From positions 1 through 5,241 of the forward strand of contig CAMLGP010000273.1 in assembly GCA_946479535.1 (NCBI GenBank): a DNA stretch of 5,241 nucleotides, read 5' to 3'. The notes beneath the pieces are model-generated. The model saw only the letters and a list, made by a program, of their open reading frames with translations, made no database searches and had not been told where the DNA came from. Shown piece after piece: positions 1 through 5,241 of the stretch. Position numbers and translations under genes: made by a program. This DNA comes from an uncultured Bacteroidota bacterium. Its GTDB lineage: Bacteria; Bacteroidota; Bacteroidia; Chitinophagales; Chitinophagaceae. Every line of letters starts with the position of its first letter. Position 1 is the first letter of the stretch.

Positions 1-657
1 ATGCTGCATATTCCGCATCATCTCCACTCCATGTTCCACGGTAGGAACATCCTGGTTTGCAACTATGATCAGGGCAGGCGCTTTGATCCCTTTAATATCT
101 TCTTCGGTTATATCTGTGAAATTTTGCATTCTGGTTACATCCCGCTCATAACTTCTGTATAAAGCATCCTTATCCGGATTGATCTTTAAAAACGCGTCCT
201 TTAATCCCTGTGGCATTCCCTCAAAACTGGCATTCTTCATCATATCCCAAAAGCCTGGAAAGGCTCCTGACCTCTTATACATGGTGGATGCAACAATAAT
301 CTTATTAACCAGTTCAGGATAACGGATCGCCAATTCAAGAGTAGTACTCGCCCCATTACTAAATCCAAATATATCGGCCTTTGCAATGTTTAATTGTTTC
401 AATAATTCCGCAATATCATTAGCATCCTGTTCAAAACTTAATGGCCTGTCGATATCCGCCGTATGGCCGTGCGCCTGCATCTCCACTGCAATCACCTTAT
501 GTGTCTTAGCCAGGGTTGGCAGTATTCTTCCAAACGTTGAGTCAATTGTTGAACCACCTCCATGTATCAACACCAGCGGAAAACCGGTTCCATGTATTTC
601 ATAATACATTTTGAGTCCATTCACATTCGCATATTTGCCTGTTGTTTGATTATCCAT
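1..657 (-). CDS. Alpha/beta hydrolase, C-terminus cut by the window edge
   Basis: The reading frame is open from the ATG at 657 down to position 1, giving 219 residues with no stop, so the 3' end lies outside the window. The protein has a classic alpha/beta hydrolase fold pattern. An oxyanion-type HGGGS follows strand 3 (residues 32-36). The nucleophile elbow GFSNG puts the catalytic serine at 100. The likely acid is Asp203 in the stretch IIVANQD after strand 7. The catalytic histidine is not in the window; typical members are about 260-290 residues, so roughly 45-70 are missing. The segment AHGHTADIDRP (62-72) matches a common variant of the DxxGxG loop in bacterial members. The start is supported by the usual N-terminal pattern GKYANVNGLKMYYEIHGTG. 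No signal peptide is visible, so it is probably cytoplasmic. The substrate cannot be told; enol-lactonase, esterase or haloperoxidase-like labels would all be guesses. It is transcribed divergently from the DoxX-like gene. Confidence 0.93.
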   Translation of the reverse strand, partial: MDNQTTGKYANVNGLKMYYEIHGTGFPLVLIHGGGSTIDSTFGRILPTLAKTHKVIAVEMQAHGHTADIDRPLSFEQDANDIAELLKQLNIAKADIFGFSNGASTTLELAIRYPELVNKIIVASTMYKRSGAFPGFWDMMKNASFEGMPQGLKDAFLKINPDKDALYRSYERDVTRMQNFTDITEEDIKGIKAPALIIVANQDVPTVEHGVEMMRNMQH

Positions 658-726
658 TGTTGTAGTAAGTGTTGCCCTAATTAATAATTATATAAATAGT
701 TCCTTAAAAGCTAAATACTCCGGTCC

Positions 727-757
727 CAAAGTTAATTTACCCCGTTAATGAATACAG
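727..757 (-). promoter_or_regulatory. Candidate Bacteroidota-type promoter for the hydrolase gene
   Basis: Read on the minus strand, positions 734-727 are TAACTTTG, an exact match to the Bacteroidota -7 consensus TAnnTTTG. A weak -33 element, CTG instead of TTG, lies at 757-755 with a 20-nt spacer. The predicted 5' leader to the ATG at 657 is about 65-70 nt and AT-rich, with no clear Shine-Dalgarno sequence. The -7 element is seen directly; its use as a promoter is inferred from position and orientation. Confidence 0.45.
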
Positions 758-761
758 GGGT
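739..761. repeat. Short inverted repeat inside the candidate hydrolase promoter
   Basis: ACCCC at 739-743 is repeated in inverted form as GGGGT at 757-761, with a 13-nt centre. It spans the spacer between the proposed -33 and -7 elements, where an operator could sit. The arms are only 5 bp, so chance is a serious alternative. Confidence 0.25.
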
Positions 762-775
762 GACTCTGACAAATT

Positions 776-822
776 CCGGGCTATTTGCGATCTGCAGGTT
801 AAAGCATCGCTGATTAGCCCGG
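776..822. repeat. Long interrupted hairpin in the divergent intergenic region
   Basis: Outer arms CCGGGCTA (776-783) and TAGCCCGG (815-822) are perfect 8-bp inverted repeats. Inside them, GCGAT (787-791) pairs with ATCGC (806-810), and two further G-C pairs (GC 794-795 with GC 804-805) form after a 2-nt bulge. About 15 pairs are separated by a small internal loop (TTT against TGAT), leaving an 8-nt terminal loop (796-803). There is no T-tract after the stem on either strand, so it is not a normal Rho-independent terminator. Both flanking genes point away from it, so it ends neither. It may be a protein-binding site, a structured leader or a small repeat element. Confidence 0.6.
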
Positions 823-864
823 TAAAAAGCCTGAGCACGGAATAGAACAACAGCCAGGTCATAA

Positions 865-892
865 TTTGAAAGGTTTTTGAAAGGTGTTTGAA
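865..892 (+). repeat. Direct repeats of TTTGAAAGGT at 11-bp spacing
   Basis: TTTGAAAGGT occurs at 865-874 and again at 876-885, followed by a partial third copy, TTTGAA, at 887-892. The 11-bp period is close to one helical turn, so all copies would face the same side of the DNA. The cluster ends 47 nt before the ATG at 940 and could be an operator for the DoxX-like gene. This role is inference; short slippage repeats can arise by chance. Confidence 0.4.
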
Positions 893-939
893 TCTGGTCT
901 TTTCTTTAATTGAGGCAATTTTGTTACTTAACCATTACC

Positions 940-1701
940 ATGAATAAGCTAAACAAGGCTGGCCAGGTTTTCTTTGGTATTTGCCTTGCCGGACTGGGCT
1001 TACAACAATTCATCTATCCCGGCTTCCGCCCTGTTTTCATTCCTGAAACTCCTTCCTGGTTACCTGTCTCCACTAGCTGGGTTTACTTTACAGGAGCTCT
1101 CCTCATTGGAGTGGGACTGATCATCATTTTCAATTTGAAGGCCGCTTCAATATCCTTCTATACGGGATTTGTATTGCTTGCTGTTCTCCTGGTATTTCAT
1201 CTCCCCTTCCGGTTTAAACATAATCCCGAAAGCCTGGGTGCCTGGACGAATGCTTTGAAACTTTTAACACTCGCTGGCTGCTGTTTCATAATCTCCGCAA
1301 GTTTTCAGATCGCAAATATGCCTGCAACAATTGCACATTGGAAAAAAGCCGGCGAAATTTTTCTTGGTATTACACTGATTCTTTTTGGGATAGATCATTT
1401 TCTGTATGTTCAATTTGTAAGATCGCTGGTACCCGCATGGATACCGGGTGATTTGTTTTGGACATATTTCGCGGCGATAGCACTAATAGGTTCGGGCGTT
1501 TCGTTTTGTCTGAATATCCGAAAAAAATATGTGGGAATTTTATTCGGCAGTATGCTTTTTATCTGGTTAGTGGTTCTTCATATCCCCAGAGCATTGGCCC
1601 CAACTCCGGGTGATAATGGCAATGAATTGACCAGTGTGTTTGAATGCCTTGGATTCAGCGGAATTGGTTTTCTAATTGCACGGATTGCTCCCAGGAAATA
1701 A
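940..1701 (+). CDS. DoxX-like integral membrane protein with two tandem homologous halves
   Basis: This 253-residue hydrophobic protein has about eight predicted membrane helices (roughly 7-26, 46-65, 71-89, 105-123, 137-156, 172-191, 196-214, 234-249). The two halves are clearly homologous. KAGQVFFGI at 6-14 matches KAGEIFLGI at 136-144. WLPVSTSWVYFTGALLIG at 40-57 matches WIPGDLFWTYFAAIALIG at 167-184. FHLP at 86-89 matches LHIP at 213-216. Each half resembles a four-helix DoxX/DoxD-type unit. Biochemical function is unknown; the DoxX name comes from a thiosulfate:quinone oxidoreductase subunit, but most DoxX-like proteins are uncharacterised and no such role is claimed. The ATG at 940 is preferred over an in-frame TTG at 910, because it starts just before the first repeat and the upstream extension lacks support. 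No Shine-Dalgarno sequence lies at usual spacing. It is convergent with the TPR gene 80 nt downstream, and no clear terminator was found between them. Confidence 0.88.
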   Translation: MNKLNKAGQVFFGICLAGLGLQQFIYPGFRPVFIPETPSWLPVSTSWVYFTGALLIGVGLIIIFNLKAASISFYTGFVLLAVLLVFHLPFRFKHNPESLGAWTNALKLLTLAGCCFIISASFQIANMPATIAHWKKAGEIFLGITLILFGIDHFLYVQFVRSLVPAWIPGDLFWTYFAAIALIGSGVSFCLNIRKKYVGILFGSMLFIWLVVLHIPRALAPTPGDNGNELTSVFECLGFSGIGFLIARIAPRK

Positions 1702-1781
1702 TCAATTCCATGCCTTTTTCCATTTCCGGCAATTCGTATGGCTGCCTCCCGCATATACGGATTCCAGTGCTCAATCATCAC

Positions 1782-3467
1782 TTATTTACTCATTTTTGCC
1801 TTCGCTTCTCTAAGCTCTGGCCTGCTGGAGTTTTCTGCTCCTGCAATTGTTACAAGCTGCTTATAATAAGCACCTGCCTTTGCCATATCCTTTGCACCTT
1901 CTGCTGCCTTTGCAGCCCCATAAACTGAATTGAACCGATTGGGTCTATTGTGGAGATCATTCTCGTAAGCAGCAAGCGCCTGGGCTGGCTCGTTCATTTG
2001 TAAAAGCATATCGCCCAACAATTCCCGGGCGGGTAATACTTCACAGGGTGTAACAGGATGTTTTTCTGTTTTATCCTCCAGGTCCGCTGCAGCATTCATT
2101 ATTTTGAGCGCTTCTTCTCTCTTTCCTTCTTTGAAAAGAATCCAGGCTTTTCCTGAGTTATATTGTATCTGTACCTGGTTGGCTTTATAGGGGTCCTTCA
2201 GGCCAACCAATACGCTATGCAAAGAATCCAACGTATTCAATTCCTTTTTTGCCGCTTCAGGCTGACTGGAGTTCACATTTCCCATCAACCGCGCAAAATG
2301 ATAAATACCCAGCTGCCAGGGATATTCCTTCCAGGGAAAATCGGGATCATGCAATTGCAGATCAGCTGCATCCTTCCATGATTTATTCTCCAGCACATAC
2401 CTGGATGGAATGGCAGCAAAAGCATAAGCTACTTTAAAATTTTCCGGAGAAACCTTCTGTATGCTACCCAGGTAATCCAGTTGCCTTTTTGCATCCGTAT
2501 TATCCCCTTTCTGTAGATACCCGTACATAAGGTAATCCAACCCATGTAATTCTTCATCCCAGTGACCTTTTATTCCTGTTGATTGTGCGTAGCACTGAGC
2601 AGATGAAACTGACCCTATATTGGAATTGATACATTCATCCCACAAACCCAATCTTGTAAAAATATGCGAAGGCATGTGCAAAGCATGAGCGGAAGATGGC
2701 GCCACCTTCGCATAATTCCTGGCCGCTGTTAACGCCATTGAAGCGAGATCAGGATAATCAAAACTGTGAATGATATAATGTACGATGCCCGGATGGTTAG
2801 GGTCTTTCTGATAAAGTGCATTAAGTATCTCCCCGGCTTTCTTCTGAAACGTATAAGTTTTATCGGCAGGATCAGCGGCTGCCGTCAGGGAAAGCGCATA
2901 GAATATGGCCGCCTCTTTATCATCTGGATAATCAGCATACAATTTTTCCATTGCCTTACTGTAATTGATCGTGCGCGTGCGATGATCAGTGGTTTCCCAG
3001 CCCTTAAAAAAATCTCCAATTGCATCAATGTATTCCGTTTCTCTTTTTGATTTATTAGTTATGGACTGGGCAGCAGCAATAGCTCTGGCCCCTTTTTCCA
3101 GTTCATCTTTTGCAGGTGGTGCCCACAAAGGATGGTAATTACTCATGGCAACACCCCAGTAAGCCATTGCGCAACCAGGTGCTCTATCTATTACCCTGGC
3201 AAATGCTTTTTCGGATTCATCGTATTCAAATGAATGCAGAAGGGCAAGTCCCAGGTCCATTTCCTTTGCTACTTCCTTTGAACAGGTAGTTTGAAAATGA
3301 ACCTGACCAAACTCTTTATCGGGAGGTCCGCAGGAGATAATATCACCTCTTTTCAGATGGATCCCTGTAATAGTATCGGAGGAAGGGATGCTGTTTTTAC
3401 CTGTACAGCCAAAGATTAAATACAGGCAAAACAGGAAAGAAAGCGCCCTGGCTATTCTGGTACTCAT
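1782..3467 (-). CDS. TPR-repeat lipoprotein with conserved-looking histidine clusters
   Basis: This 561-residue protein has an N-terminal lipoprotein signal: Arg4 and Arg7, a hydrophobic run from about 8 to 19, and the lipobox IFGC with Cys21 as the lipidation site. It should be exported and anchored in an envelope membrane. The mature part is helical and TPR-like. Visible repeat units lie near 69-105 (LLHSFEYDESEKAFARVID), 304-336, 431-465 (GKAWILFKEGKREEALKIM), 477-510 (LLGDMLLQMNEPAQALAAY) and 511-542. The motif GCAMAYWGVAMSNYHPLW (98-115) and the motif HALHMPSHIFTRLGLWDE (261-278) are features I recall from a family usually annotated only as TPR proteins. Histidines cluster at 112, 225, 230, 234, 261, 264 and 268, which could form a metal or active site; this is inference. 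Cys46 and Cys62 might form a disulfide. The upstream gap of 64 nt holds only imperfect promoter-like elements, so co-transcription with the response regulator is possible. The molecular function is not known. Confidence 0.9.
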   Translation of the reverse strand: MSTRIARALSFLFCLYLIFGCTGKNSIPSSDTITGIHLKRGDIISCGPPDKEFGQVHFQTTCSKEVAKEMDLGLALLHSFEYDESEKAFARVIDRAPGCAMAYWGVAMSNYHPLWAPPAKDELEKGARAIAAAQSITNKSKRETEYIDAIGDFFKGWETTDHRTRTINYSKAMEKLYADYPDDKEAAIFYALSLTAAADPADKTYTFQKKAGEILNALYQKDPNHPGIVHYIIHSFDYPDLASMALTAARNYAKVAPSSAHALHMPSHIFTRLGLWDECINSNIGSVSSAQCYAQSTGIKGHWDEELHGLDYLMYGYLQKGDNTDAKRQLDYLGSIQKVSPENFKVAYAFAAIPSRYVLENKSWKDAADLQLHDPDFPWKEYPWQLGIYHFARLMGNVNSSQPEAAKKELNTLDSLHSVLVGLKDPYKANQVQIQYNSGKAWILFKEGKREEALKIMNAAADLEDKTEKHPVTPCEVLPARELLGDMLLQMNEPAQALAAYENDLHNRPNRFNSVYGAAKAAEGAKDMAKAGAYYKQLVTIAGAENSSRPELREAKAKMSK

Positions 3468-3531
3468 GGTTTACGGTCAAATCAGTTAGGGGTTTGACTA
3501 CTAAATTTACTAAAAACCAGAGTAACCGCTT

Positions 3532-3978
3532 TTATTCACCATTCAGCACAAATTCGGATTTGGGAGGGTAATAGGTAAAATTTTTCCAGTCGATGGAGAA
3601 TATTACTTTCAGTTTTTCAGCCAGCCGGGAAATTGTGTTTGCCTTCACCAGATAAAAATTAGCCCCGCTCATATAGCACTCATCAATATATTTTTCTCCT
3701 TTCTGGGAAGTGTACATAATAACAGGAACCTGATTATATTCACTGTTCCTTCTAATTTCAAAAATAGTGGCCAACCCATCTTTGCCACGCATTCTAATAT
3801 CAAGAAAAATAATATCGGGGATCTCCTTTCGTAATAATTCCAGCAGCATATCTCCATCGGCGGCCTGTTTCAACTCAATAACAATAGATAATTTGTTGAG
3901 AGCGAGCTTAAAAATTAAAACATCATCTTCATCGTCTTCGGCCAGCAATACATTTCTAATTTGAGAATTTAATTCCAT
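3532..3978 (-). CDS. Stand-alone receiver-domain response regulator (CheY/Rcp-like)
   Basis: This 148-residue protein consists of one receiver domain and a short tail, with no DNA-binding or enzymatic output domain. The Mg2+-binding acidic pocket is in LLAEDDEDD (11-19), most likely Asp15 and Asp16. The phosphoacceptor is Asp60 in IIFLDIRM. The switch residue is Thr90 in IMYTS, and the conserved lysine is Lys112 in YLVKA. All key residues for phosphotransfer are therefore present. The tail from about 129 (SIDWKNFTYYPPKSEFVLNG) resembles the C-terminal tails of other Bacteroidota single-domain regulators, often found beside bacteriophytochrome or PAS histidine kinases. No kinase lies in this window, so the partner is unknown. 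It should act in the cytoplasm by protein-protein contact or as a phosphorelay intermediate. The ATG at 3978 gives a standard N-terminus; there is no strong ribosome binding site. The TPR lipoprotein gene follows 64 nt downstream on the same strand. Confidence 0.93.
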   Translation of the reverse strand: MELNSQIRNVLLAEDDEDDVLIFKLALNKLSIVIELKQAADGDMLLELLRKEIPDIIFLDIRMRGKDGLATIFEIRRNSEYNQVPVIMYTSQKGEKYIDECYMSGANFYLVKANTISRLAEKLKVIFSIDWKNFTYYPPKSEFVLNGE

Positions 3979-4112
3979 TACTTCAGTTGGTTTTAGTTCT
4001 GCTTTCTAATAATGCCTGTCTATCTGGTTATCATAGAGGCATGAAAAATCAACCGGCAAACTATAATTCCGGAAATAGGATCTTCCTTTGCAAATCATGT
4101 TAACTTCAGCAA

Positions 4113-4133
4113 ATTACATTCCATGTATTACAT
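4113..4133. repeat. Direct repeat of ATTACAT overlapping a small palindrome
   Basis: ATTACAT occurs at 4113-4119 and 4127-4133, a 14-bp period. Between and overlapping them is the inverted repeat TACAT-TCC-ATGTA (4115-4127). The arrangement could be a binding site for a dimeric regulator between two divergent genes. It is short and AT-rich, so chance is plausible. Confidence 0.3.
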
Positions 4134-4253
4134 CAGGGAAAACCCTTACAATCTTATTCATTATGGGAATTCATTTTCGCAGAGTGGGGATTTAATTGCC
4201 TTATAGCTTTTTAATTCAACTGATGATATATAATGCATTCATAGTCCTTTCCT

Positions 4254-4274
4254 TATATTTACCGGGTATATTTA
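4254..4274 (+). repeat. Two TATATTTA copies just upstream of the antiporter start
   Basis: TATATTTA lies at 4254-4261 and 4267-4274, separated by CCGGG. Each differs by one base from the -7 consensus TAnnTTTG. The second ends 4 nt before the ATG, so only the first could leave a normal leader, and no TTG sits 19-21 nt upstream of it. Promoter function is therefore weakly supported. Confidence 0.25.
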
Positions 4275-4278
4275 TAGC

Positions 4279-5241
4279 ATGCAGGAATCATTTTTCGAAT
4301 ACATAGTTTTAATTCTGGTGATCCTGGCACTGGTCATGATCTCCCGGAAACTTAAGATCGCCTACCCTATTGTATTGGTCATTGGCGGACTACTATTGAG
4401 TTTCGCAGCCAAATTTTCTTCTGCCGCCATAGAACCCGAACTAGTATTCTTTATTTTTCTGCCACCACTACTTTATGAGGCTGCCTGGGCAACCTCATGG
4501 AAGGAATTCTGGAAATGGAGAAGGGTGATCACCAGTTTCGCATTTCCGATTGTGATCCTTACTGCCTGTGTGATTGCCTTTGCATCTTATGCACTGATCC
4601 CCGGATTTACACTTGCTTTGGGATTTCTGCTAGGTGGGATTATTTCTCCACCCGATGCAGTTTCAGCTACCACCATACTCCGGCAAACAAAAGCTCCCAA
4701 ATCAATGGTTAGCATTATTGAAGGAGAAAGCCTGCTCAATGATGCTTCATCGCTTATCGTATTTCGATTTGCACTGGCTGCAGTGATCACAGGCCAGTTT
4801 AAATTCCAGGATGCAGCGCTCAGTTTTTTCCTGGTGATCTTCATGGGAATCGCTATTGGTTTGATAATAGGATTGATCTTTTATGGTATCCATCGCTGGT
4901 TGCCTACCACTACCAGTATTGAAATTGTATTGACCCTGGTAACACCTTATTGCATGTATTATGTTGCGGAATACTTTCATTTCTCGGGTGTACTGGCTGT
5001 GGTTAGTGGCGGATTATTTCTTTCAAGCAGGCGCCAGACAATGCTCACTTACAGGAGCCGGCTTGAAGGCGTTAATGTATGGACAAGCCTGGTATTTGTG
5101 CTGAATGGCCTGGTCTTTCTCATGATCGGATTACAATTACCTTCCATTATTAATCAGTTAGGAGATACAAGTATTACCACTGCAGTTTTATATGGATTGG
5201 CAGTTTCAGCCATTCTTATCATCACCAGGCTACTTTGTACA
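4279..5241 (+). CDS. CPA1-family Na+/H+ antiporter, N-terminal 321 residues
   Basis: The frame is open from the ATG at 4279 to the last base, so the 3' end is outside the window; bacterial relatives are usually over 500 residues. An in-frame TAA at 4231 with no other start between fixes the start codon. The protein is an integral inner-membrane transporter with about ten hydrophobic helices visible. Family signatures are IISPPDAVSATTIL (121-134), containing Asp126, and EGESLLNDASSLIVFRFA (148-165), containing Glu150 and the Asn154-Asp155 pair of the ion-binding site. The later motif WTSLVFVLNGLVFLMIGLQL (268-287) is also typical. These match the bacterial CPA1 group containing E. coli YjcE and B. 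subtilis NhaK, which exchange Na+ or K+ for H+ and help control pH and ion balance. An ND rather than DD pair is associated with electroneutral exchange. Ion preference cannot be read from the sequence. The soluble C-terminal region is not visible. Confidence 0.95.
   Translation, partial: MQESFFEYIVLILVILALVMISRKLKIAYPIVLVIGGLLLSFAAKFSSAAIEPELVFFIFLPPLLYEAAWATSWKEFWKWRRVITSFAFPIVILTACVIAFASYALIPGFTLALGFLLGGIISPPDAVSATTILRQTKAPKSMVSIIEGESLLNDASSLIVFRFALAAVITGQFKFQDAALSFFLVIFMGIAIGLIIGLIFYGIHRWLPTTTSIEIVLTLVTPYCMYYVAEYFHFSGVLAVVSGGLFLSSRRQTMLTYRSRLEGVNVWTSLVFVLNGLVFLMIGLQLPSIINQLGDTSITTAVLYGLAVSAILIITRLLCT

Larger units (their letters stand above)
3979..4278. other. Divergent intergenic region without a recognisable gene
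   Basis: This 300-nt AT-rich stretch separates the response regulator (minus) from the antiporter (plus) and should hold both promoters. I found no exact TAnnTTTG element with a correctly spaced TTG on either strand. It contains an 8-bp palindrome TTCCGGAA at 4067-4074, the repeat cluster at 4113-4133 and two TATATTTA copies near the antiporter start. A 20-codon plus-strand reading frame begins at 4041 but has no support as a gene. No tRNA or riboswitch was recognised. Confidence 0.6.

Noticed and set aside
386..604. Plus-strand open frame of 72 codons
   Set aside because: It lies wholly opposite the alpha/beta hydrolase, whose protein has clear family motifs; its own translation shows no recognisable domain.
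910..939. TTG at 910 as the start of the DoxX-like protein
   Set aside because: The added ten residues fit no family pattern and there is no ribosome binding site before it; the ATG at 940 sits directly before the first repeat unit.
1735..1759. Possible terminator hairpin CGTAT/ATACG between the convergent genes
   Set aside because: Only five pairs with a 15-nt loop and no T-tract on either strand, so it is too weak to annotate.
1578..1928. Open frames on both strands across the convergent gap (minus 1578-1781 and plus 1644-1928)
   Set aside because: Both overlap the ends of well-supported genes, have no recognisable domain and look like antisense or out-of-frame shadows.
4041..4103. 20-codon plus-strand frame as a possible leader peptide, with AGAGG just before the ATG
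   Set aside because: The AGAGG is only one base from the ATG, which is too close for a ribosome binding site, and the peptide has no leader-like codon run.
4497..4980. Open frames overlapping the antiporter (plus 4497-4712, minus 4587-4844 and 4747-4980)
   Set aside because: They are shadows of the antiporter frame, which carries strong family motifs throughout this stretch.

Overview
The window looks like an ordinary chromosomal segment from a member of the Bacteroidota, probably near Chitinophagaceae. The evidence is moderate GC, start codons with no Shine-Dalgarno sequence at normal spacing, one exact match to the Bacteroidota -7 promoter element (TAnnTTTG), and protein types common in that group: a TPR lipoprotein, an Rcp-like single-domain response regulator and a YjcE-type CPA1 antiporter. 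The lineage call is inference from style. No rRNA, tRNA, insertion sequence, CRISPR array or phage gene was seen.

Layout. (1) 1-657, minus: an alpha/beta hydrolase whose C-terminus runs off the left edge. (2) 658-939: a divergent intergenic region with a likely promoter for the hydrolase, a long interrupted hairpin (776-822) and a short repeat cluster phased at 11 bp (865-892). (3) 940-1701, plus: an 8-helix DoxX-like membrane protein that is an internal tandem duplication. (4) 1782-3467, minus, convergent with the previous gene: a large TPR lipoprotein with histidine clusters. (5) 3532-3978, minus, 64 nt upstream of the lipoprotein gene: a stand-alone receiver-domain protein. (6) 3979-4278: a divergent, AT-rich intergenic region. 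(7) 4279-5241, plus: the first 321 residues of a CPA1 Na+/H+ antiporter that continues beyond the right edge.

The genes do not form an obvious pathway. Orientation changes at nearly every gene, and the only possible operon is the response regulator with the TPR lipoprotein. I found no convincing undescribed multi-gene system. The points most worth a second look are the 776-822 hairpin, the duplicated DoxX-like protein and the histidine-rich core of the TPR lipoprotein.
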